A stretch of DNA of 64,000 nt from Candidatus Albibeggiatoa sp. nov. NOAA. GTDB taxonomy: Bacteria > Pseudomonadota > Gammaproteobacteria > Beggiatoales > Beggiatoaceae. The stretch spans positions 310,001 through 374,000 of the forward strand of contig JAOXRS010000120.1 of assembly GCA_025800385.1 (NCBI GenBank), written 5' to 3'. A program made the position numbers and the translations under genes. Below are positions 52,477 to 63,000 of this stretch, piece after piece; position 1 is the first letter of the stretch, and every line of letters starts with the position of its first letter. Below the pieces are notes generated by a model. That model saw nothing but the letters and a program-made list of their open reading frames with translations, searched no databases and had not been told where the DNA came from.

Positions 52477-53070
52477 TTAATCTACTTTCTGCATCCAATT
52501 GCCATCAGCATCTTGATACCACCAACCTGATTTAGCACGTTCAATCCAACGGGTTGCAAATGTATCGCGAATTTGTGATTCCCATTCAGGGTGTCCGTTT
52601 GCATTCGCCATTTCACGATATAAGGCTAAACGGTCATTGTTTTCATCATCAACCAATTTTTTCACTTCATTACGTGAACGTAAAGGTACTTTATTGGGCG
52701 CGCGTAATATAACCAACGCATCAGAGGTTAAGCCAATACCGCCATTATTATAAAAAGGCTCTAATTGCTGATGACGGGCTTGCATCGCCTGTTGAATCGC
52801 CTGAATTGCGGGGCTAGAAATATCAATATTAAATGAATTGGCTTGTGCTGGGCGTACTAAAATATCTAAGGCTTGTGCCCATAAAGGTATGACAACACTG
52901 GATTGTGTATTAGAGCCAGAATTTTGTTGCTGCTCTTCTTCACCCCAAACTTTATCAATAATTTGATCGGCGGCTTTTTCTGCAGCGGCGGCTGGGAAAT
53001 AGACATTAATCGTCACACAAGCTGTCATGATTAACATCACAGGTACCCAAGACCAACGTAAATAACGCAT
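52477..53070 (-). CDS. YdbL-like lipoprotein (DUF1318)
   Basis: 197 residues. A lipobox IMTAC with Cys18 marks a lipoprotein. Two short blocks (NVYFPAAAAEKAADQIIDKVWG and a Gln/Ser-rich linker) precede the DUF1318 domain (about 100-197): GIGLTSDALVILR, EVKKLVDDENNDRLALYREMANANG, and a C-terminal WYQDADGNWMQK. It resembles YdbL, which is encoded with YdbH and YnbE in E. coli, a system tied to outer-membrane phospholipid transport. Neither partner is adjacent. Its membrane is not certain (N at +2). Confidence 0.82.
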   Translation of the reverse strand: MRYLRWSWVPVMLIMTACVTINVYFPAAAAEKAADQIIDKVWGEEEQQQNSGSNTQSSVVIPLWAQALDILVRPAQANSFNIDISSPAIQAIQQAMQARHQQLEPFYNNGGIGLTSDALVILRAPNKVPLRSRNEVKKLVDDENNDRLALYREMANANGHPEWESQIRDTFATRWIERAKSGWWYQDADGNWMQKVD

Positions 53071-53268
53071 GGTTAAATCCTCATTGTTGAAAGAATAGTA
53101 AAGATTGTAAGAAACTGATACGGATATGCAAGCATAAAATTGTATCTACATTGTTTTATCCAGTATTTATACCGATTCCAACATTTCAATACTTTCTCTA
53201 TTGTTGAAGCTGGCTTATAATTTCCAAAGCACAAAATTCATTTGTTACTTATTTAAGGTTTGGAGACT

Positions 53269-53898
53269 GTGAGCTATAGCGAAACATTGCAACAAGGCGT
53301 TCAGGCGTTAGACTTAAATCTGTCTGAAACAACTCAAGCACAGTTATTAGATTACTTGCGATTATTGGAAAAATGGAATCACGTTTATAACCTTACCGCA
53401 ATCACTGATTTTTCTGAAATGATTCCAAAGCACTTACTCGATAGTTTGTCTATTGAGCCGCATATTGTTGGACAACGGATTTTAGATGTGGGCACAGGGG
53501 CAGGGTTGCCGGGATTGGTACTGGCCATAGTGCATCCAGACTGGGAGTGTACCCTACTCGATAGTAATAGTAAGAAAATTCGTTTTATACAGCAAGTGGT
53601 TGCGGAACTTAATTTGACTAATGTGCATTTAAAACACTCACGCATTGAAGATTTTGAACCCAATTGCCCTTTTTCTACCATTATCTGTCGCGCGTATACC
53701 AGCTTGCATGATTTTCTTGCGCAAACTGAGGAATTATGCGAACCCAAAGGCAGTCTCTTAGCTATGAAGGGTTTATATCCAGAACAAGAAATTGCTGAGT
53801 TGGTGCATTTACCTGTGAAGTTGGAAAGCATTACTTTGCAAGTACCTCAACTTTCTGCACAACGACACTTGATTGTAATGAAACCATATGACAACTAA
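53269..53898 (+). CDS. rsmG: 16S rRNA (guanine-527-N7)-methyltransferase
   Basis: About 209 residues. SAM-binding motif ILDVGTGAGLPGLVLAIVHP (about 70-88), WNHVYNLTAI and KHLLDSLSI upstream, and CRAYTSLHDFL downstream are diagnostic. It methylates G527 of 16S rRNA. The usual mnmG-rsmG-parA context is missing. The start is unclear: GTG 53269 has GGAG close by, and TTG 53260 adds three residues. No ATG is available near the family start. Confidence 0.93.
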   Translation: MSYSETLQQGVQALDLNLSETTQAQLLDYLRLLEKWNHVYNLTAITDFSEMIPKHLLDSLSIEPHIVGQRILDVGTGAGLPGLVLAIVHPDWECTLLDSNSKKIRFIQQVVAELNLTNVHLKHSRIEDFEPNCPFSTIICRAYTSLHDFLAQTEELCEPKGSLLAMKGLYPEQEIAELVHLPVKLESITLQVPQLSAQRHLIVMKPYDN

Positions 53899-53990
53899 AA
53901 AGTAATTAACTAAAGTTACGCAATTATATTTTCAGGACTGCTTGCCCTAACGCCCAAAGTGGGATTGACTATAATGCGTAACTTGAGTAT

Positions 53991-54021
53991 ATAAAAAAGG
54001 CGCACCAACTTGATACGCCTT
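53991..54021 (-). terminator. Rho-independent terminator of the giant exported protein gene
   Basis: On the minus strand AAGGCG, a 13-base loop and CGCCTT run directly into TTTTATA. It lies about 27 bases after the stop codon. Confidence 0.75.
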
Positions 54022-54047
54022 CGTCATGATAAGTTCAAAATGATGGA

Positions 54048-57000
54048 TTATTCCACTAAATCAAGCTCAATCATGCCTATCCCTTCACCAGATAAAATAT
54101 CTAGTATCGCTGCATAAGAGCCTGCTGTTACTTCTACTATAATGCCATCACCCACCGTTGTTGCTGGTAGATTTTGTTGACTATTTAAATCCAGCACGCG
54201 TAATTGACTTGTCACTTGACCGCTTAACAGTTGCGAATTCACTCTGATTTGTTGTGAGCCTTCACCTGCCACGATAAAGTTAAAGATCAAAGCCCCTTGT
54301 AAATGCCCACGTACGCTGAGATTCGTTAAAGTCAGTTGATTATTGGTCAAAGAAATACTGGCCATGCCACGACCTTTTGTGCCATTAGAAGACATCTGAA
54401 TCGTGTAAGTACCTGCATTGACAGTTTGATTCAAGGTAAAACTATCATTTTGCTGCTGACGTTGGATTAAATGGCCAACCCAATTATTATTTTCAAACGT
54501 TAATTGATTGATATCGAGTTGAGGTATCACGCCAACATCTAACACATCCGCTCTTAATTGCACATCTGCTGTGCCACTGCCTTCGAGAATAAAGCCCAAA
54601 AATACATCTTCTGCACCACCACGAAGCGCGCCATGACCGCTGAAGTTCAAGAATTCTAATTGGTTTGTCACCGTTGTACTCTCTGTTGAGCCAGAGCCAG
54701 CAGAATAGTCTATACCAGATTTACCATATACTCGAACTGCACAACTGACATTGTCATATACTCTGACGATTTGGTCATTACAATCCTCATCACCATACCA
54801 TTCAATTGTGTAATCATCTTGGGTAAAACCATCAGCTGTTTTGATGTTAACCAGTTCAAGTTTAACGGTTTCACCTCTCTTAACAGATACAGAGCAAGTA
54901 CCTTCACCATATTCACAATCAATACTGCTTGGGTTAGATTTGATATGAGCTTGAGAACCTGCAACTGATAATAAATAGTAATCAAGTGGTGGGTTAAATC
55001 TTTTATCACCTGCAATGTCATCATCGGCAATGGTGACAGTAACATCAATGGGATCAAGATTATCGTAATCGGTATCACCACTGCTGCTGTTGTCGATATT
55101 AATCATGCAACTTTGTGTGCCCTCAACCCTGCTATCATCTATGGCTGTGACGGTGAAACTCACACCCGTGTTCCAGTCGGCATTGCTGATGGTTGCAGTG
55201 TCGGGTGACACGCTGCATTCACCATTACTGGCGGTCACGCTGCTGATGTCAACACTATTGCCGTTTTTCGGCTGAGTATTAAGGCGAATCACAAAGCTGG
55301 CACTACTATTGGGTTCGCTGACGCTGAGGCTGCTGGACGAAACATTGATACCCGGTACGTCATCATCGGCGGTAGTTACGGCAACTGTCTGTGCAAACAA
55401 TGCATCAAAGCGATCATTGCTACTGCCAGCATTCACACTGACCGTAACGGTGCTGCTCTGAATACCGTCTTTTTGTACATCATCAACCGCTGTGATAGTG
55501 ACCGTTTGTGCTACATTCCAATCGCTACTAGTGAAAGTCAAGGTATCAGGACTGAGCGTTGATGCCGAAAGCGTATCACTGCTGATGTCCAACACTACGT
55601 TACTTTCTGGTTGCGTACCCAATACTACAGTGAAAGTGTCAGTGGTGGCAGGTTCACTAACGGCCGCAGTGGTTTTGCTTAAGCTAAAGCTCGCACCGTC
55701 ATCATCAGTGATAGTACCTGTACCTGAGCTTGTACTCAATTGCGCATTGACGCTGGGATTGCTCAAGTTAACGTTTAAGGTTTCACTTGTGCCTTCATCA
55801 ATTTCATCGCCGTTGACAATGACACTAACAGTTTGAGCAGCATTACTGTTTGCAGGAAAAGTGACTGTACCCGTATTGCTCACATAATCACCACCTGTAA
55901 TAGTCGCAGTCGCATCTGCCGTGGCATAATTCAACGTTACGGCTGCGCTGGCGGCATGACTGAGGCTAACAGTAAAATTGATGGTTTGTGTACCACTATC
56001 GCCTTCGATAATCGCAGTTGGATCGTCAATGCTGATTTGGAAGCAATTACTGCTGGCCGTGAGATTATTTGCCCCCCCCGGAGTCACGCAACGTAAACCA
56101 AAGTCAGCACTGTTGTTATCGGTATCCGTACCATCAGTGGTACGAGATAAGCCAACCAGAAACGCTGTACCATCATCGGTAGGGGCAGTAGCGGTTTCGG
56201 TGAAGCTATTAGGTGTAATACCTTCATAACTCACTGTATCCACAATATTACTGCTTTTAACAATGGCAACTGCATTGGGTGAACCATCGTTGATAAAACC
56301 ATCGCCCAGTGAAACTGCTTGATCGCAATTGAATACCTTAGTGGTTGCATCACACAGCACGTAGTAATCGCCATCTGCTAATGTGCCACTGAGACCGAAA
56401 GTTTGATAATCGGACAAGCCATCACTGTTAATCAACTGCACCGAATATCCGCCTGCACCTAAATCAATTGGATTGCCACTGATGTTTTTGATTTCGATAA
56501 ATTCCGCATTATCCGTTGCACCTTGATCGTAATCCAACTCGTTGATGACCAGCGATGCCTTGTTAACTATTGCGTTGCTGGTATCTGCGGTAGTAGTTGT
56601 ATTGGCAGCATCATCAGTCGCAGTCACGGAGACATTCAAATTATTACCACTGATCGATGTCTCACTAATAGTGTACGTTGCTGTCCAACTACCTGCTGAC
56701 TCAGTTGTACTAACGGATGAGCCACCACCTAAAGCACTAAAATCAACACTGACACTGACAATATCAACATTGTTATCTGCGGTGTTGTTCCAAGTTGCAG
56801 TCACGGTGTCGTTAAAAATAAACGTGCCGCCTGCACCTGTGCCACCCGATAAGCTGATATTTGCATCAGTGACAGTAGGGGCTTGGTTATCAACCGTCGC
56901 ATTGGTGCTGTCATTAGTCGTGGTCGTATTCGCTGCATTATCAATGGCAGTCACAGCAACATTCAAACTAGTGGTATCGATACTGCCAGCCACGATGGTG

Positions 57001-60000
57001 TAGGTCGCCGTCCATGTTTCAGATGAATTACTTGCAGCAATCGCAGAGCCACCACCAAAGCTACTAAAGTCAACTGTCACCGCATTTATATCAGTGTTGT
57101 TGTCTCCGCCTGCCGTATTGTTCCATGTTACAGTCACCGTATCACCGACTTTGAATGTGCCGCCTGTGCCTGTCGCGCCAGAGATGGAAATGTTTACATC
57201 AGTGACAACAGGGTTTGCGGTATCTATCGTTACTGTATCGTTGCCACCAGCCCCTGTATTGCTAGCCATATCAGTATAGCTGCTAGCGTTAACGGTGACC
57301 GAACCTGTGGCCGTAGAACCATCCGTTGCTGTAAAAGTCGCAGAGCCAGCACTATTGCCATCGGTAAAACTAAAGCCAGAAATCACACCACCTACAACGG
57401 TTAAATCGCTGGAAGTAAAACCCGTGACATTTTCGCTAAAGGTAAAACTGACGATGGAACTGTTGTCTGTATCACTCAATGCTGCATCGACAATATCTAC
57501 TGTTACAGTTGGGTTTGTGGTATCCACTGTGACTGTATCATTGCCAGCCACACCGTTATTGCCCACCATATCAGTATAACTATTAGCATCCACTGTGACA
57601 GAACCTGTGGTGGTCGAGTTGTCATTAGCCGTGAATGTTGCAGAACCAGAGCTTGTGCCATCACTAAAGCTAAAGCCCGAAATTGTGCCACCTGCAACGG
57701 TTAAATCACTGGAGATAAAGCCCGTAATATTCTCGCTAAAAGTGAAATTAACAACAGAACTGTTGTCTGCATCGTTCAAAGAGGTATCTACAATAGCAAC
57801 CGTAACCGTTGGTACAATATTGTCCAAGCTATAAGTTTCATCCGTGCTGGGTTCGGTATTGGGTAAAGCATTACTGTTGGCATCATTGATGGTCACGCCG
57901 CTGGCTAAGTTCAGTCCTACTGTGCCCGTATAGCTCGCTAAATCGCCGCCTGATACGGTGATCGCATAACTATCACCATTACCTGAATCCGTGATATTGG
58001 TAACGCTTGCCGATGTGCCTGTAACACTAAAGTCATTGCTGGCTAAACCATACACTGTCTCGCTGAGTGTTGCCAAGAACACCAAACTATCTGCATTGGT
58101 ATTTTCTGCTGTGGGTGTTTGACGGGTAAAACTGGTGGTAGAAGGAGAACCATGAACAGATAAAACCAATCCACTGCTAGTCCCTGCATCAACGTCAATA
58201 GCACTGCCGATGATAGTGGTAGGATCATTGAACGTTGCGCTGTTAACGTCCACTGCACCAGTGGTCGCGTCACCAATCGTAATGCTGGAAAAACCATCTT
58301 GTAAGTAGCCCAGTTCATTATCGTCTAAATTGAGTGTACCCGAACCGCCACCTAAGCCAATGCTAGTGCCTGCTGTGTTCGGTTGGATGGTCAATGCGCC
58401 TGAGCCTTGAATCACCGCACCCGTATCAAAGCGAATATAATCCGCAATCAGCGTAATGGTACCTGTGGCTGAAGCTCCGCCAATTGTGCCTGCATTATTA
58501 CTTTGTAAACGGATACCATCATTGTTATTCGTGCCAGAAACCCCCGTGATCTTAATATTGCCGCTGCCCGTTGACAGCAAGCCATCACTATTGCCTGTCA
58601 ATCGTACCCCTTGACCTTTGCTATTGCTGCCATCATTGCCACCCGCTGTGCCCGTGATGTCCATGTTGCCCGTTGCTACTTGTATTTTAGAGCCTGAGCC
58701 ACTAATTAACACGCCGTGCTGATTGTTTTGTCCAGTGCCGCCGTTGCCAACACCTGTGATATTAGCATTGCCGCTGGCAATCACTTGTCCACCATCATCA
58801 ACATAAAGCCCATGGTTCTGAGTCGAACTTGAACCACCAGCCGCTGTACCCGTGAGATTAATATCGCCATCTACGCTGGATACCAATGAGCCACTGCCAT
58901 TGACGCGCACACCGTGATTGCTGTTATTACTGGTGCCGCCCGTACCCGCCGTGCCATTAATAGTAATACTACCGCCGCTGGCAGCTGTTGACTGTACTGT
59001 TGAACCATTAAGGATGAGTACGCCAGAATTGCCCCCGCTGGAGTTGCCGCCCTTACCCGTCATGCTAATTGCACCTGTACCCGAGGTTGTCACAGTGGCA
59101 TTGTTCAAGTTGATACCTGCAAATGAACCTGATGCGGTCGCAGCATTATTAGCAGTCAGGGTTAAGTTGCCATTCACAACACTGAGCGATGACCCTGAAT
59201 TGAGCGCAATATTGCGTACTGCTTCAATATTTATCGCACCTGTACCCGTAGTCGCAACGCTGCCACTACCGCTGATGGTTACGGTGTTGGTTGATAATAA
59301 TTCAATCCCTTCATTAGCTTGATTTGTGATTGCACCGCTAACAGTGATGTTGCCACCCGCGATGCTGACTGAATCGAGAAAGGCCGAAGCATTAACAGTA
59401 ACAGCACCTGTGCCACTAGCTACATCGCCAATGGTAATGCCGCTGAAACCATCTTGTAAAAAGGCTAATTCGGTATCGTCTAATTGCAAACCAGAATCGG
59501 TCGCACCTGTCCCTAAATTAATTGCAGTCGTTGTCGTTTGTGGCTGAATAGTCAACAACCCAGAACCACTGAGATTAGCCCCCAAAGAAAGATTATCAGT
59601 AGTCAAGCTGATGCTGCCATTCGCGGTGACTGCGGCTGTGGTATTAATGGCTTCGGCTGTGATATTGATAAGACCTGAGCCGATATTGATTGCGCCACCA
59701 ATATTAACCGTATCTGTGCCAACACCATCAGTGACTGCCAAACCATCGCTTAAACTGGGCAGGCTATTGATAGTAATGCTGTCGTTGCCATCTAGCAGGT
59801 TAAAATGAATGCCTGTAATGCCCGTGTCGGCAAAGCTCACACTCGTGCTGATGCCACCACTTACGGCAGAAGCATCAATCACCAAATTACCTGTATCAAC
59901 CAGTGTATACGTGCCACCTGAATAACTCAGTGTGAGGGTATCGTTACTGTTACCATCGACGGTATCTGTGATAGTGAGTACGCCGCCAACTAATGTTACC

Positions 60001-63000
60001 TCGGTGGTGATATTATCTATATTATAGGTTTCATCGGTACTGGGTTCGGTATTGGGCAAAGCATTACCAACATTATCAGTAATATTCTGACCACTGGCTA
60101 AATTAAGACCCACAGTGCCGTGAAAGGTAGCTAAATTACCGCCGCTGATAGTCACATCATAAGTTTGAGCCGTCAGTTGACTCACATTGATGCTTGTCCC
60201 TATAGACCCTGTCACTGCAAAATCAGCATTATCTACCCCTGTTACATCTTCGCTAAACGTAGCTAAAAAAGTCAGTGTGTCCGCATCAGTGGTTTCAGTT
60301 GATGGGGTTTTACGGGTAAAGCTGGTTGTTGATGGTGCAATATTGTCCAGACTATAAGTTTCATCAGTGCTTGGCTCAGTATTAGGTAAAGCGTTACCAA
60401 CCAAATCGGTGATGGCTGGGCTATTAAAATTCAGGGCAACAGTGCCATTCAAGCTAGCTAAATCACCACCTGAGATTTGCACATCGTAAGTGCTGGCGGT
60501 GTTTTGGGTTACGCTAATTGTGCCACCCGTCACGCCTGTTATACTAAAATCAGCATTATCCACCCCTGTTACATCCTCGCTAAAGGTTGCTAAGAAAGTC
60601 AGTGTATCTGCATTCGTGTTTTCATCGGTTGGGGTTTTACGGGTGAAACTGGTTGTTGATGGTGCAGTATTATCCACACTATAACTTTGATCGGTACTGG
60701 GTTCGCTATTAGGCAAAGCATTACCTGTTAAATCGGTGATACTCGGACTATTCAAATTTAAAGCAACAGTGCCATTCAAGTTAGCTAAGTCACCACCCGA
60801 GATTTGCACATCATAGGTGTTGGTCGTGTTTTGGGTTACGCTAATTGTGCCGCCCGTTACGCCTGTCACACTAAAATCAGCATTATCAACCCCTGTCACA
60901 GCCTCACTAAAGGTTGCCAAGAAAACCAGTGTATCCACATTCGTGCTTGCCCCTGCTGGGGTTTTACGGGTGAAGCTAGTGGTTGATGGCGAAGTGTTAT
61001 CCAGACTATAGGTTTCATCGGTGCTGGGTTCACTATTGGATACAGCGTTACCTACCGAGTCGGTGATGCTCGGGCTATTCAAGTTTAAACCCACTGTGCC
61101 ATTCAGACTGGCTAAGTTACCACCAGTAATTTGCACATCATAAGTACTGGCCGTATTTTGCGTCACGCTAATTGTGCCACCTGTTACGCCTGTCACACTA
61201 AAATCGGCATTATCAACGCTTGTCACATCCTCGCTAAATGTTGCCAAGAAAATCAGTGTATCCGCATTCGTGCTTGTACCTGCTGGGGTTTTACGAGTGA
61301 AACTAGTGGTTGATGGCGCGGTATTGTCCAAACTATAGGTTTGATCGGTGCTGGGCTCGCTATTGGGCACAGCGTTACCTACCGAGTCGGTAATGCTCGG
61401 GCTATTCAAATTTAAGCCCACTGTACTGTTCGCGCTAGCTAAATCACCACCAGAAATTTGTACATCGTAAGTGCTGGCTGTGTTTTGCGTCACGCTAATG
61501 CTGCCACCCGTTACGCCTGTTACACTAAAGTCAGTACTATTAACGCCTGTTACATCCTCGCTAAACGTTGCCAAGAATACCAGTGTATCCGCATTCGTGT
61601 TTGCGCTGGTTGGGGTTTTACGGGTAAAACTGGTGGTCGACGGCGCGGTATTGTCCAGACTATAAGTTTCGTCGGTGCTTGGCTCGGTATTGGGTAAGGT
61701 ATTAGAGGTGTCATAGATGGTGGGACTACTAACGAGATTCAGCCCCACTGTACCATTGTAGTTCACCAAATCGCCGCCTGAAACGGTAATGTCATAAATA
61801 CTACCTGAACCTGAAACAGATGTTACTGTCGCTGATGTGCCAGTAACGGTAAAATCATTTGTGGAGACACTATTAACGGTTTCGCTGAATGTGGCACGAA
61901 AAACTAAAGTATCTGCGTTGGTATTTGCTCCAGAAGGAGTCTGGCGAGTAAAACTAGTTGTAGATGGTGCTACTGTATCGGTTAGAGTGGCACCACTGCT
62001 CGCACCATCCGAGTCGATTGGATTGCCCAAAATCGTTGCTGGATCGGTAAATGTTGCACTGTCAATATCAACTGCGCCGCTATTTGAATTACCAATCGTG
62101 ATACTAGAAAAGCCGTCAGCTAACAGTGCAATTTCTGCATCCGTTAAATTGAGCGTACCTGAACCACCGCCCAGCCCAATACTGGTGCTTGATGTTTCTG
62201 GTTCAATGGTTAACGCCCCACTCGATTGAATAGAACCACCAGCCAAATTGAAGGTATCTGCAATCAACGTAATCGTGCCCGTGGCTGACGCTCCACCGAT
62301 AATACCTGCATCTTGGCGAATTGCGTTGCTGGAACTGCTGCTGCCTGTCACTGTGATGGAAGCACTGCCAGTAGAAGTGATGCCTTTGCCATCATTGGTT
62401 ATTCGCACGCCTGCACCAGAGCCTGACCCCGTGATATTGATTGCACCATCTACGCTGGTAACTTCACCCGTGGCATTATCAACACGTACTCCTACGCCTG
62501 CAGAGGCTGCCGTACCCATCATCGTGATTGAAGCTGCGCTTGCACCAGTGCCTGTTGATTTGACGCTACCACCCAGCAAAATAATGCCGTCGCCATTGGA
62601 GCTGCCACTGCCACCTGTACCTGTAATCTGGATCGCGCCTTCAGTACTGCTCACCGTGCCTTCGATACGAACGCCATTATTGTTACTAGAACCACCACCA
62701 CCTGTGCCATTGATAGTGATGGTTGCGGCATTCGCGCCTGTCCCTGTAGAGGTGATTGAACCATTCTGCACTAACACACCATGATTGAGAAAACCTGTGC
62801 TACCAGAATCAGAAACCCCAGTGATGGAAATATTACCGTCAACACTAGAGATACTAGAACCCTGAAGATGGGTAGCATAGTTAATATTTGTACCAGCACC
62901 ACTATAACCATTGATGATGATTTGCCCCGCATTTGAACCTGTTGCGGTGGATTGCATCGTGCCACTGAACTGGACACCTTGCTGAGAGCCCTGAGTCAAA

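Noticed and set aside
53385-53831. 148-residue minus-strand ORF
   Set aside because: Shadow of rsmG, whose SAM motif is clear.
60008-61980. 327-bp repeats as a mobile-element or CRISPR array
   Set aside because: They are in-frame Ig-like domains of one long ORF, with no spacers and no terminal repeats.
62248-62784. Plus-strand 178-residue ORF (and similar ones at 56542-57003 and 58918-59322) opposite the giant gene
   Set aside because: Their low-complexity Val/Pro/Ala composition mirrors the antisense of Gly/Thr/Asn repeats. They have no ribosome-binding sites or domains.
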